A DNA stretch of 43,394 nt from Beijerinckiaceae bacterium (GTDB lineage: Bacteria; Pseudomonadota; Alphaproteobacteria; Rhizobiales; Beijerinckiaceae): positions 1 through 43,394 of the forward strand of contig JAKONI010000220.1 in assembly GCA_022702015.1 (NCBI GenBank), written 5' to 3'. This document shows positions 33,489 through 42,645 of this stretch, piece after piece. A program made the position numbers and the translations under genes. How positions within the stretch are numbered: the stretch's first letter is position 1; each line of letters begins with the position of its first letter. The notes below the pieces were generated by a model. It saw nothing but the letters and a program-made list of their open reading frames with translations. It did not search any database and had not been told where the DNA came from.

Positions 33489-35059
33489 GCGCCGGGGCGG
33501 AACAGACCTGGACGCCGCGCCACAATCCGTGGCTGATCGCGGTCGTCGTGACGATCGCCGCGTTCATGGAGATCCTCGACACCACCATCGTCAACGTGGC
33601 GTTGCCCTACATCGCCGGGTCGCTCGCCGCCTCCAGCGACGAGGCGACCTACACGCTCACCGCCTACCTCGTCGCCAACGGCATCGTGCTCACCATCGCC
33701 GGCTGGCTTTCCGACACGATCGGGCGGAAGCGCTACTTCATCATCTGCATCGGCATGTTCACCGTGTCGTCCCTGCTCTGCGGCTTGTCCCAGAGCCTCG
33801 GGCAGATCATCTTCTTCCGGCTGATGCAGGGCTTCTTCGGCGGCGGCCTCCAGCCGAGCCAGCAGGCGATCATCCTCGACACCTTCCCCCCGGCCAAGCG
33901 CGGGGCCGCCTTCGGCGTCACGGCGGTGGCGACCATCGTCGCCCCGGTGCTGGGGCCGACGCTCGGCGGCTACCTCGTGGAGCACCTCGACTGGCGCTGG
34001 ATCTTCTTCGTCAACGTCCCCGTGGGCATCGTGGCGGTGATCCTCAACGCCATCCTCGTGGAGGACCCGCCGCACGAGCAGGCCAAGAAGAACCGCAAGC
34101 GCGGGATCGACTATATCGGCCTCTCGCTCATCGTCATCGGCATCGGCTGCCTCCAGATCGTGTTCGACCGGGGGGAGGACGACGGCTGGTTCGGCTCGCC
34201 CTTCATCGTCACCATGACCGTCATCGGCGGCCTCGGCGTGTTCTTCGCCATCTGCTGGCTGCTGACGGCGTCGAAGCCGATCATCGATCTCGACGTGTTC
34301 CGCGACAAGAACTTCGCCATCGGCTGCATCCTCATCGGCGCCATGGGCTTCACGCTCTACGCCAGCGCCGTGATCATCCCGCAATTCGCGCAGAACGTGC
34401 TCGGTTATCCGGCCCTGCAATCGGGGTTGATCCTGTCGCCGGGGGGCATGGTGGTGATCGTCCTCATCCCCATCGTCGGGCAGCTGATGAAGGTGGTGCA
34501 GACCCGCTACCTCGTGATGTTCGGCTTCTCGCTGATGGGCGTGGCGCTGATGTATTCGAGCAAGCTCGCCCCCGACATCGACTTCGGCACCCTGGTCTTC
34601 ATGCGCTCCATGCAGACGGCCGCCCTCGGCTTCCTGTTCGTGCCGATCTCCACCATCGCCTACCTGACCCTGCCGCAGAAATACCGCAGCGACGGGGCGG
34701 CCATGTTCTCGATGTTCCGCAACGTGTTCGGCTCGCTCGGCATCTCGCTCTCGACAGCCGCCGTCACCGAGCGGCGGCAGGCGGATCAGGCGCACCTTTC
34801 GAGTTTCATGACGCCGCTCCGGCAGGGCTACAACACCTTCGTCCAGGAGAGCGAGCACACGCTGCGCGCCCTGGGCCGGGCGGCGGGCTCGGTCCATCAG
34901 GAGGCGGTCTCGCACACCTATCAGACGTACATGAAGCAAGCCTCGATCCTCGCCTACGGCAACGTCTTCCAATACACGGCGATCGTCGCCTTCCTCGTGG
35001 TGCCGTTCTGCTTCCTCATCTCGGCCAAGACCGCCAAGGGCGGCGGCGGAGGGCACTGA
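33485..35059 (+). CDS. emrB: EmrB/DHA2 family MFS drug efflux permease
   Basis: Proton-coupled exporter with 14 predicted helices (DHA2 family), 524 residues. Motif D1-like L-D-T-T-I-V-N-V-A-L-P lies in TM1 and the loop motif G-R-K-R-Y-F between TM2 and TM3. Motif C-like V-L-G-P-T-L-G-G-Y is in TM5. The start is inferred as the GTG at 33485, which overlaps the emrA stop (GTGA); no ATG lies close enough. A Gly-rich/His end leads straight into the outer-membrane channel gene, 1 nt downstream. Substrates probably include hydrophobic toxic compounds. Confidence 0.92.
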   Translation: MSAGAEQTWTPRHNPWLIAVVVTIAAFMEILDTTIVNVALPYIAGSLAASSDEATYTLTAYLVANGIVLTIAGWLSDTIGRKRYFIICIGMFTVSSLLCGLSQSLGQIIFFRLMQGFFGGGLQPSQQAIILDTFPPAKRGAAFGVTAVATIVAPVLGPTLGGYLVEHLDWRWIFFVNVPVGIVAVILNAILVEDPPHEQAKKNRKRGIDYIGLSLIVIGIGCLQIVFDRGEDDGWFGSPFIVTMTVIGGLGVFFAICWLLTASKPIIDLDVFRDKNFAIGCILIGAMGFTLYASAVIIPQFAQNVLGYPALQSGLILSPGGMVVIVLIPIVGQLMKVVQTRYLVMFGFSLMGVALMYSSKLAPDIDFGTLVFMRSMQTAALGFLFVPISTIAYLTLPQKYRSDGAAMFSMFRNVFGSLGISLSTAAVTERRQADQAHLSSFMTPLRQGYNTFVQESEHTLRALGRAAGSVHQEAVSHTYQTYMKQASILAYGNVFQYTAIVAFLVVPFCFLISAKTAKGGGGGH

Positions 35060-35060
35060 C

Positions 35061-36659
35061 ATGGCGATCCGCACCCTCGACCTCATCCTGCCCGGCGCCG
35101 CCCTGCTCGGCCTCTCCGACCTCCTCGGCGGCTGCATCGTCGGGCCGGATTTCGTCCGCCCGGTCCCCGCCGTCACGGCCTCCGCGAGCTATGTGGAGCC
35201 GGCCCCGGGGCGGCCCGTCCGCGCCTCCCTGCCGCTGCTGCACCGCACCACCGAGGCCCCGCCGGACGTGGAATGGTGGCGCGCCTTCCGAGATCCCATC
35301 CTCGACGGGCTGGAGGGCCGGATCGCCGCCCAGAACCTCGACGTGCAGACGGCCGGCGCCCGGTTGCTCCAGAGCCGAGCGCAACTCGGCACCAGTGCCG
35401 CCGCCGCGTTGCCGACCCTCTCGGGCCAAGGTTCGGCCTACCGTCAGCAATTCAGCAAGAACGGCACGATCGGCCTGCTGTCCAACTCCCTCGGCGGCAC
35501 GACCGGGGGCACCGATCCCACGGCGCCCCTCACCAACGGGTTCGAGAGCTACACCCTCGGCTTCGACGCCTCGTGGGAACTCGACCTGTGGGGGCGGGTC
35601 CGCCGCTCGGTGGAATCCGCCCAGGCCCAGGCCGAGGCGGCGGCCGAGCAGCGCCGGGCCGCCCTGGTCTCGGCCCAGGCGGAACTTGCCCGCGATTACG
35701 TCCAGCTGCGCGGCACGCAGGACATGATCCGCATCTACCAGACCTACGTGCGGGTGAATCAGCAGATCCTCGACGTGGTCCGCGTCCGCCAGCAGAAGGG
35801 CCTCGTCACCGGGCTCGACGTGGCGAGCGCCGCCTCGCAGGTGGAGGCGATCCAGGCGCAGATCCCGCAGTTGCAGCAACAGGAGATCCAGCAGGTCAAC
35901 GCGATCTCGCTGCTGCTCGGCGAGCCGCCCCTGGCGCTGGCCCAGGACCTCACCGGGGGCCGGGGTATCCCGCCGGTGCCGCCGAAGGTGCCGGTGGGCA
36001 TTCCCTCCGAGCTGATCCGCCGCCGGCCCGACATCCGCCAGGCCGAGGCGAGCCTCCATGCGGCGGTGGCCGACATCGGCGAGGCCGAGGCCGAGTTCTT
36101 CCCGCGTGTGACCCTCACCGCCAGCCCGACGGTGAACGCGGTCGATCCGCTCAAGGTCTTCCGGGGCTCGTCGCTGCAATACATGAACATCGGCCCCTCC
36201 TTCTCGATCCCGCTGTTCGAGGGGGGGCGGCTGCGGTCGAACCTCGTGTTGCAGCAGGCCCGCCAGCAGGAGGCGGCCATCGCCTACCAGAAGGCCGTGC
36301 TCCAGGGCTGGCACGAGGTCGTCAACGCGCTGGCCTCCCTCCAGGGGGATGCCGGGCGCCGGGCGCGCCTCGCCCGGCAGGTGGGCGACGCCCGCCGGGG
36401 CCTCGACCTCGCCCGCGCCCGCTACACGCAGGGCGTCGAGATCTTCACGACGGTGCTCCAGAACGCGCAGGTGGTGCTCCAGGCCGAGACCAACCTGTCC
36501 CAGGCCACCGCCGGCATGTCCACGGACTTCGTGGCCCTGTCGAAGGCGCTCGGCGGCGGCTGGGAGGGCACCTTCCCGCCCCAGCCCACGCCCCCCGGCC
36601 CGCCGGAGACGGCGCAGGTGCCGGTGGCCGAGATCATCCCCCGGCCGGTGGTGCCGTAG
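35061..36659 (+). CDS. NodT family outer-membrane efflux lipoprotein (TolC-like)
   Basis: Outer-membrane channel of the same tripartite pump, 532 residues. A signal sequence ends in the lipobox L-L-G-G-C (Cys25), so it should be lipid-anchored. Two OEP (TolC-fold) repeats follow (about 70-260 and 300-500), with S-W-E-L-D-L-W-G-R-V-R-R and R-R-R-P-D-I-R-Q-A-E, both typical of the NodT group. The C-terminus is Pro-rich and slightly longer than average. It starts 1 nt after emrB and completes an adaptor–pump–channel operon. Confidence 0.93.
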   Translation: MAIRTLDLILPGAALLGLSDLLGGCIVGPDFVRPVPAVTASASYVEPAPGRPVRASLPLLHRTTEAPPDVEWWRAFRDPILDGLEGRIAAQNLDVQTAGARLLQSRAQLGTSAAAALPTLSGQGSAYRQQFSKNGTIGLLSNSLGGTTGGTDPTAPLTNGFESYTLGFDASWELDLWGRVRRSVESAQAQAEAAAEQRRAALVSAQAELARDYVQLRGTQDMIRIYQTYVRVNQQILDVVRVRQQKGLVTGLDVASAASQVEAIQAQIPQLQQQEIQQVNAISLLLGEPPLALAQDLTGGRGIPPVPPKVPVGIPSELIRRRPDIRQAEASLHAAVADIGEAEAEFFPRVTLTASPTVNAVDPLKVFRGSSLQYMNIGPSFSIPLFEGGRLRSNLVLQQARQQEAAIAYQKAVLQGWHEVVNALASLQGDAGRRARLARQVGDARRGLDLARARYTQGVEIFTTVLQNAQVVLQAETNLSQATAGMSTDFVALSKALGGGWEGTFPPQPTPPGPPETAQVPVAEIIPRPVVP

Positions 36660-36800
36660 GGCGTACCCGCTCCGCCGCCCCGGCTCGCCGCGCCCGATGA
36701 CAGGGGTACGGCCGGGGCGAGGGCGCGGGATGTCCACACCCCGCCCTTGAGCCGCCGCACCGGAACGTCCTAAGAACACCGGCCGCCGCCCGGGACCCGG

Positions 36801-38039
36801 ATGCCGAGTTTCCAGTTCGTCCACGCCGCCGACCTTCACCTCGGAAGCCCGCTCACCGGGCTGGCCGGGCGGGATGCCGACCTCGCCCGGCGGCTGGCCG
36901 CGGCGGGGCGTACCGCGTTCGAGGACCTCGTGTCCTTCGCCATCGCGCGGAAGGTCGCCTTCGTCGTGGTGGCGGGGGATATCTACGACGGCGACTGGGC
37001 GGACGCCTCCATCGGGCTGTTCTTCGCCCGGCAGGTCGGGCGCCTCGACCGGGCGGAGATCCCGGTGGTGATGGTGCGCGGCAACCACGACGCCGAGAGC
37101 GTCATCACCAAGTCGATCACCCTGCCGGAGCGCGTCCACCTCTTCCCCGCCAACCGGGCGACGACCCACCGGATCGAGGCGCTGCGCGTGGCGATCCACG
37201 GGCGCAGCTTCCCGAACCGGGCGGTGGAGGAGAACCTCTCGCTCTCCTACCCGGCCGCCGTGCCGGGCTGGTTCAACATCGGGGTGCTGCACACCTCCTG
37301 CACCGGCCACGCCGCGCACGCGACCTACGCCCCGTGCTCGATCCCCGACCTCGCCCGGCGGGGCTACGAGTACTGGGCGCTGGGCCACATCCACGAATAC
37401 CAGGAACTCTCCCGCGACCCGTGGATCGTCTTCCCCGGCAACCTTCAGGGGCGCAGCGTCCGCGAATGCGGCCCCCGGGGCGCCGTGCTGGTCACGGTGG
37501 AGGACGGGCACGTCGCCGGCGTCGAGCGCCACGTCTTCGACCGGGCCCGGTTCGAGCGCCTGTCCGTCGACCTGTCGGAGATCGCCGAGGTGGCCGCCGC
37601 CCATGGGCGGATCGAGGCGGCGCTCCGGCCGCTCGGGGAGGTCGCCGCCTCCCGCCTCGTGCTGGTGCGGGTCCACCTCACGGGGGAGAGCGCCGCCCAC
37701 GACCGGCTCTGCGCCGACCGGGACGACCTCGCCGCCGAGGTCCAGGCCGCCGCCCACCGGGTCCACGAGGAGATCTGGCTGGAGCGGCTGAAGGTCGAGA
37801 CCCGCCGGCCCCGGACGGCCGCGCCCGCCGCCACGGCGACGATCGACCCCACCGCCCTCATGGCCGACCTCGACCGCGACCCGGAGTTCCGCGCCCGCGC
37901 CGAGGCGGCCCTGGCCGAGATCGTCCGGCGGATGCCCTCGGGGGTGGCGGAAGAGGCCGGGATCGAGGGGGAGTTCGAGGCCCTGTGCGCCGAGGCGCAG
38001 GCCCTCGTCCTGGGGCGGCTCTCCGGCCGGACCTGCTGA
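36801..38039 (+). CDS. SbcD/YhaO-like metallophosphoesterase (DNA repair exonuclease)
   Basis: Mre11/SbcD-like nuclease, 412 residues. The calcineurin-type metal sites are all visible: D11-L-H13-L-G-S, A-G-D-I-Y-D-G, the catalytic G-N-H-D, then V-L-H-T-S and G-H-I-H. The C-terminal ~150 residues form a capping or partner-binding region. The length and the next gene (a YhaN-like ATPase, 4 nt downstream) match the YhaO/YhaN pair of Gram-positive bacteria more than classical SbcCD. Likely acts on DNA ends or hairpins; the exact substrate is not shown. Confidence 0.88.
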   Translation: MPSFQFVHAADLHLGSPLTGLAGRDADLARRLAAAGRTAFEDLVSFAIARKVAFVVVAGDIYDGDWADASIGLFFARQVGRLDRAEIPVVMVRGNHDAESVITKSITLPERVHLFPANRATTHRIEALRVAIHGRSFPNRAVEENLSLSYPAAVPGWFNIGVLHTSCTGHAAHATYAPCSIPDLARRGYEYWALGHIHEYQELSRDPWIVFPGNLQGRSVRECGPRGAVLVTVEDGHVAGVERHVFDRARFERLSVDLSEIAEVAAAHGRIEAALRPLGEVAASRLVLVRVHLTGESAAHDRLCADRDDLAAEVQAAAHRVHEEIWLERLKVETRRPRTAAPAATATIDPTALMADLDRDPEFRARAEAALAEIVRRMPSGVAEEAGIEGEFEALCAEAQALVLGRLSGRTC

Positions 38040-38043
38040 GCCG

Positions 38044-41000
38044 ATGCGCCTCCTGACCCTGAACCTCGAACGCTACGGCGCCTTCACCGACCGGGTGCTG
38101 ACCTTCCGGCCGGAGGCGCGGCTGCACGTCGTGCTCGGGCTCAACGAGGCGGGCAAGAGCACCGCGCTCTCCGCCGTGACGGATCTGCTGTTCGGGTTCG
38201 GCAAGACCACCGATTACGCCTTCCTGCACGAGATGCCCGCCTTGCGCGTCGGCGCCGAGATCGTCGGGGCGGACGGGCGGCGCCTCGCCTTCCGCCGCCG
38301 CAAGGGCAATGCCCGCACGCTGATCGACGCCGCCGACGCGCCCCTGCCCGACGACGCCCTCGCCCCCTTCGTCGGGGGCCTGACCCGTCCCGTCTTCTGC
38401 CGCGCCTTCGGCCTCGACGCCGAGGCCCTGCGACGGGGCGGCAAGGAGATGGTCGCCGTGGAGGGGGAGGTCGGCGCCAGCCTGTTCGCGGCGGGCTCGG
38501 GTCTGCGCGGGCTCACCGAGTTGCAGGCGCAGCTCGATGGCGAGGCCGAGGCGATCTTCACCCCGCGCAAGGCCGGGCACCGGAGCTTCTATCAGGCCCT
38601 CGACCGCTGGCAGGACGCCCGCAAGACCGAGCGGGACCTCGGCGTCTCCACCGGCGCGTGGCAGGCCCTCAACGAGGCGATCGCCGCCGCGACCGCCGAC
38701 CTCGACGCCCTGCGGGCCGAGCGCGGCCGCCTCGCCGCCGACCGGGCGCGGCTCGAACGGCTGAAGCGCGTCGGGCCGGTGCTGGCCGAAATCGACGCCC
38801 TGGAGGCGCGATGCGCGGAGGATCCCCTCGCCCGCGAGGCGGAGGCCGCCTGGGTCGCCCGCTTCGGCGAGGCATTGGGGGAGTGCCGGGCCGCGCAGGC
38901 CGAGGCCGTCCGGGCCGGGTCGGCCCTGGCGCGGGCGCGGGCGGAGGTGGAGGCCCTGCCGGTGATGCCGCCCCTGGCGGACCGCGCGGAGGAGATCCTT
39001 GAATCCTTCCGGGGGATCGACCGGTTCGAGAAGGACGGCACCGATCTGACCCGCCTCTTCGGCGAGGCCGAGCGGGCGCAGCAGGCGGTCGACCGGCTCT
39101 GCGCCCGCCTCGGACTGCGCGACCGGGATGCCCTCGGCGAGGCCCTGCCCACCGATGCCGCCCGGGCGCGGATCGAGCGGCTCCTGCGCGAGGGCCGTGC
39201 CCTCGACGCGGCCGAGGCGCAGGCCGTGCGGGAATCCGAACGGGCCCGTGCCGAGCACGAGCGGCTGGTGCGCGAGGCCGAGGCGGCGGGGGCGATCCTC
39301 GATCCGGCCCCCTTGCGCGAGATGCTGCGCCCCTTCGCCCGCCTGCGCGACACGGTGGCCCGCTACCGGGAATACGAGGACGGCATCCGCCGGGCGGGGG
39401 ACCTCCTGCGCGACCGGGCCTCCCGCCTCTCCCCCGCCGTGGGCGATCCGGTCTCCCTGGCGCGGGTTCCGCTGCCGTCGGTGGAGGCCGTCGGCCGGTT
39501 CCAGGGGCTCCTCGACGAGGCGACGCGGGAGCGGGCGCGGGTCGCCGACCGCCTCGCCGCCGCCCGGCGCCGGGTCGCGGAGATCCGCGGGCGGCTCGCC
39601 GAGCGCGAGGCCCAGGGGCCGGTGGCGACGCAGGAGCGCCTGGATGCCGCCCGCGTGGCGCGGGCCGGAGCCTTCGATTCCCTGCGCGCCGCCCTCCTCG
39701 CCGGGGTGGCGGCGGCGCCCGAGGCCGTCGCCGCCTACGAACGGGCCGTGGAGGCCGCCGACCGCCTCGCCGACGCCCGGGCCACCGATGCCACCCGGGT
39801 CGCCGCCCATGCCGCCGACCAGCACCGCCTCGCCGCCGCCCAGGCGGAGGCCGGGGACGAGGAGCAGGCCCTGGCCGCGAGCGAGGCGGACATCGCCGAG
39901 GGACAGGCCGCCTGGGAGGAGGCGTGGCGCGGGGCCGGGATCCGGCCGGCGCCCCCCGTCGAGATGGCCCGCTGGCTCGCGGAGGCGCAGGCGGTGATCG
40001 CCGCCGAGCAGGATCTGGCCGACGAGCGCATCAGCCGGGACAAGCTCGCCGCGCAGATCGCGGAGGCCACCGGGCCCCTGTCCGCCCTCTGCGCCCGGGC
40101 GGGGCTGGAGACGCTGCCGGGGCTCGACCCCATCGCCCGGCTCGACGGGCTGGAGCGCCACCTCGCCGCGCTCGGCACGCGCTGGGAGGCCGCCCGGGAG
40201 GCCACCGGCCGCCTGGGGGCGGCCCGGCAGGCGGCCGAGCGGCAGGAGGCGGCCCTGGCCGAGACCGCCGCCCGGCGCGACGCCTGGCGGCGGGAGTGGC
40301 ACGAGGCGGTGGCCGCCCTCGCCCTGCCCGCCTCCTCCGGGATGGAGGAGGCCGAGAGCGCCCTGGCGGCCTGGCGTGAGGTGCCCCCGGCGCTGGCGCA
40401 GCAGGGCGACCTCGCCCGCCGGGTGAAGGGCCTGCTCCGGGACCGCGACCTGTTCCAGTCCGCCGCCGCCGCCCTGGTCGGCGACCTCGCCCCCGACCTC
40501 GCCGGCATGTCCCCCGGCGCCGGCATCCGCACCCTGCACAACCGCCTGGAGGCGGCGCAGGCGCAGGCCGTCCGGCGGACGGAGCTGACCCGCCTGCGGG
40601 AGGAGGCGGCGCACGCGGCCAAGGAAGCCGCCGAACAGGAAGAGGCCGCGTGGGGGCGCCTCGCGGCACTCGCGGCGGAGCATGGCGCGGAAGCCGACGC
40701 CGCCTCGCTCGACGACCTCGCCACCCTCCATGCCCGCCTCGACCTCCGCGCCGCATTGCGGGCCGACCTCGCCCGGCTGCGGGCGCGGGACCTCGCCACG
40801 GCCGGGGATGGCCTGCCCGAGGCCGAACTGCGCGCCGGCCTCGCCGAGACGCCCCCCGAGGCCATCGAGGCCGGGCTCGCGGCGCTGGCCGCCGAGGCGG
40901 AGGAGATCGAGGACCGCAGCCGGGTCGTCTATTCCGACCGGGAGCAGACCCTGGCCAAGCGGGCGGAGCTCGAAGGGGGGACCGGCGCCGAACTCGCCGT

Positions 41001-41535
41001 GGCGGAACGCAAGGGTGCCGAGGCGCAGATGCAGGACTCCGCTCGCTCCTGGGCGGTGCTGCGCCTGGCCGGGATGATGCTGGGGGCGGGGGTCTCCCGG
41101 CACCGGGCGGGGCAGCAGGACCCCCTCATCACCCGCGCCGGCGCCCTGTTCGGTCGCCTGACCGGCGGCGCCTTCGACGGCCTCGCCCAGAGCTACGACG
41201 AGGCCGACACGCCCCGTCTCGTCGGCCGGCGGGCCTCAGGCGGCCCCGGCGGGGGGCTCGTGGGGATCGAGGCGATGAGCGAGGGCACCCGCGACCAGCT
41301 CTACCTTGCCCTGCGGCTCGCCCACCTGGAGGATTACGCCGGCCGCGCCGAGCCCGCCCCCTTCGTCGGCGACGACCTGTTCCTCACCTTCGACGACGCC
41401 CGCACCGCCCATGGGCTCGAGGCCCTGGCGGAGATCGGCGGCACCGTGCAGCCAATCCTCTTCACCCACCACCGCCACGTCGCCGAGATCGCGCGGGCGC
41501 GGCTCGGTGCGGCGGTGGATGTGCTGACCCTGTAG
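38044..41535 (+). CDS. YhaN-like AAA/SMC-type ATPase, Rad50/SbcC analogue
   Basis: A 1163-residue ATPase that presumably drives the upstream nuclease. Walker A is at 32-40 (G-L-N-E-A-G-K-S-T). Long Ala/Glu/Arg-rich coiled coils fill about 180-1000. The C-terminal lobe has an ABC-signature-like M-S-E-G-T-R-D-Q (1078-1085), the Walker B/D-loop stretch D-D-L-F-L-T-F-D-D-A-R-T (about 1110-1121) and the H-loop F-T-H-H. No C-x-x-C zinc hook is seen in the coiled coil, which separates it from Rad50/SbcC. It starts 4 nt after the nuclease gene, so the two form an operon. Mode of action is inferred from the family. Confidence 0.87.
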   Translation: MRLLTLNLERYGAFTDRVLTFRPEARLHVVLGLNEAGKSTALSAVTDLLFGFGKTTDYAFLHEMPALRVGAEIVGADGRRLAFRRRKGNARTLIDAADAPLPDDALAPFVGGLTRPVFCRAFGLDAEALRRGGKEMVAVEGEVGASLFAAGSGLRGLTELQAQLDGEAEAIFTPRKAGHRSFYQALDRWQDARKTERDLGVSTGAWQALNEAIAAATADLDALRAERGRLAADRARLERLKRVGPVLAEIDALEARCAEDPLAREAEAAWVARFGEALGECRAAQAEAVRAGSALARARAEVEALPVMPPLADRAEEILESFRGIDRFEKDGTDLTRLFGEAERAQQAVDRLCARLGLRDRDALGEALPTDAARARIERLLREGRALDAAEAQAVRESERARAEHERLVREAEAAGAILDPAPLREMLRPFARLRDTVARYREYEDGIRRAGDLLRDRASRLSPAVGDPVSLARVPLPSVEAVGRFQGLLDEATRERARVADRLAAARRRVAEIRGRLAEREAQGPVATQERLDAARVARAGAFDSLRAALLAGVAAAPEAVAAYERAVEAADRLADARATDATRVAAHAADQHRLAAAQAEAGDEEQALAASEADIAEGQAAWEEAWRGAGIRPAPPVEMARWLAEAQAVIAAEQDLADERISRDKLAAQIAEATGPLSALCARAGLETLPGLDPIARLDGLERHLAALGTRWEAAREATGRLGAARQAAERQEAALAETAARRDAWRREWHEAVAALALPASSGMEEAESALAAWREVPPALAQQGDLARRVKGLLRDRDLFQSAAAALVGDLAPDLAGMSPGAGIRTLHNRLEAAQAQAVRRTELTRLREEAAHAAKEAAEQEEAAWGRLAALAAEHGAEADAASLDDLATLHARLDLRAALRADLARLRARDLATAGDGLPEAELRAGLAETPPEAIEAGLAALAAEAEEIEDRSRVVYSDREQTLAKRAELEGGTGAELAVAERKGAEAQMQDSARSWAVLRLAGMMLGAGVSRHRAGQQDPLITRAGALFGRLTGGAFDGLAQSYDEADTPRLVGRRASGGPGGGLVGIEAMSEGTRDQLYLALRLAHLEDYAGRAEPAPFVGDDLFLTFDDARTAHGLEALAEIGGTVQPILFTHHRHVAEIARARLGAAVDVLTL

Positions 41536-41875
41536 GGGAAACTCACGGCCGGACGCTCGTGCCCGGCGTGCGCTCGCCCCACGGATCGCGATTTTTCCGC
41601 AGATGATTTGCCGTATAATTTCTAGTTTTTAGATGTATTGACTCGGAAGCCGGCTCATCAAAACGGGCAACTCGCGATCCAATAGTGCGAGATGCCTTGC
41701 ACGGCGTCACAGAACCTTCAAAAATCAACCCTACATCTGCGGGCGGCTTCAGAGACCGAAGGACGGGTCGCGGCGGTGCGGGGGCACGGCTCCCCACCGT
41801 CGCCGCGCGGGGCCGGCATCCGGGAGGCGAGGGGGGCGAGCCCCGGCGCCACCGCCTGAGGGAAGGTTTCGACAC
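41536..41875. other. Intergenic region with an AT-rich island upstream of pmtA
   Basis: About 340 bases. Positions 41591-41640 are only about 30% G+C by count (15 of 50) in an otherwise very GC-rich window. They include a perfect TATAAT (41614-41619), preceded by a T-rich but poor -35. A TTGACT is at 41638-41643 without a good -10. Short plus-strand reading frames here overlap pmtA and look like shadows. It could be an upstream regulatory region or a small RNA gene. Confidence 0.5.
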
Positions 41876-42562
41876 TTGGCACTCGGATTGGACAGCCGGG
41901 ATACCTCCCGGAAGGGGGCGCTCGGCGCGGCCCTCGATCGCGACGGGGTGGCGCGGGCCTATGGCCGCTGGGCGCCGGTCTACGACCTCGTCTTCGGCCC
42001 GGTCTTCGCGCGGGGCCGCAGCCTCGCGGCCGCGGCGGCGGTGAAGGTCGGGGGGCGGGTGCTCGAGGTGGGCGTCGGCACCGGCCTGTCGCTCCCAGCC
42101 TATGCCAAGGCGCGCAGCGTCTTCGGGATCGATATCGCCGCGCCGATGCTGGAGAAGGCCCGGGACCGGGTGGATCGCCTCGGCCTGCGCAACGTCGAGC
42201 GGCTCGCGGTGATGGATGCCGAGCGCCTCGACCTGCCGAACGCCTCCTTCGACGTGGTGGTGGCGCAGTACGTCGTCACCGCCGTGCCGAACCCGGAGGC
42301 GGCGCTCGACGAGTTCGCCCGCGTCCTGCGCCCCGGTGGCGAGATCATCATCACCAGCCGGATCGGCGCCGAGCGCGGCCTGCGCCGGGCCATCGAGCGG
42401 ACCTTGATGCCCCTCACCAGCCGTCTCGGCTGGCGGACGGAGTTCTCCTACGCCCGCTACGCCGACTGGGCGGCCGCCACCCCCGGCATCGTCATCGTGG
42501 AGCGGCGCGCACTGCCCCCCCTCGGGCACTTCTCCCTGATCCGCATGCGCAAGACGGGCTGA
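41876..42562 (+). CDS. pmtA: Phosphatidylethanolamine N-methyltransferase (PmtA type)
   Basis: Methylates phosphatidylethanolamine stepwise with S-adenosylmethionine toward phosphatidylcholine. The 228 residues show the PmtA-type N-terminus A-Y-G-R-W-A-P-V-Y-D-L-V-F-G-P-V-F and the SAM motif L-E-V-G-V-G-T-G (63-70). D86 of G-I-D-I is the acidic ribose contact, and V-L-R-P-G-G-E follows. The only start in frame before the conserved part is a TTG at 41876, with GGAAGG about 10 nt before it; a GTG at 41947 is the alternative and would cut conserved residues. Assigned by family resemblance; a related small-molecule methyltransferase cannot be ruled out. Confidence 0.85.
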   Translation: MALGLDSRDTSRKGALGAALDRDGVARAYGRWAPVYDLVFGPVFARGRSLAAAAAVKVGGRVLEVGVGTGLSLPAYAKARSVFGIDIAAPMLEKARDRVDRLGLRNVERLAVMDAERLDLPNASFDVVVAQYVVTAVPNPEAALDEFARVLRPGGEIIITSRIGAERGLRRAIERTLMPLTSRLGWRTEFSYARYADWAAATPGIVIVERRALPPLGHFSLIRMRKTG

Positions 42563-42645
42563 CCCGCCCGTCCCCCCGCATCCGGCCGGCGGCCTCCGGG
42601 GGCCGGCGACATCATCGCAGCGACGAGAGAACGGAGTTTCGATCC

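Noticed and set aside
37858-41103. 1081-codon minus-strand open frame opposite the YhaN-like gene
   Set aside because: Low-complexity antisense shadow of the coiled-coil ATPase; no recognisable domains.
41685-42044. 119-codon plus-strand frame upstream of and overlapping pmtA
   Set aside because: Out-of-frame with pmtA over half its length, Arg-rich, no domain; a shadow.
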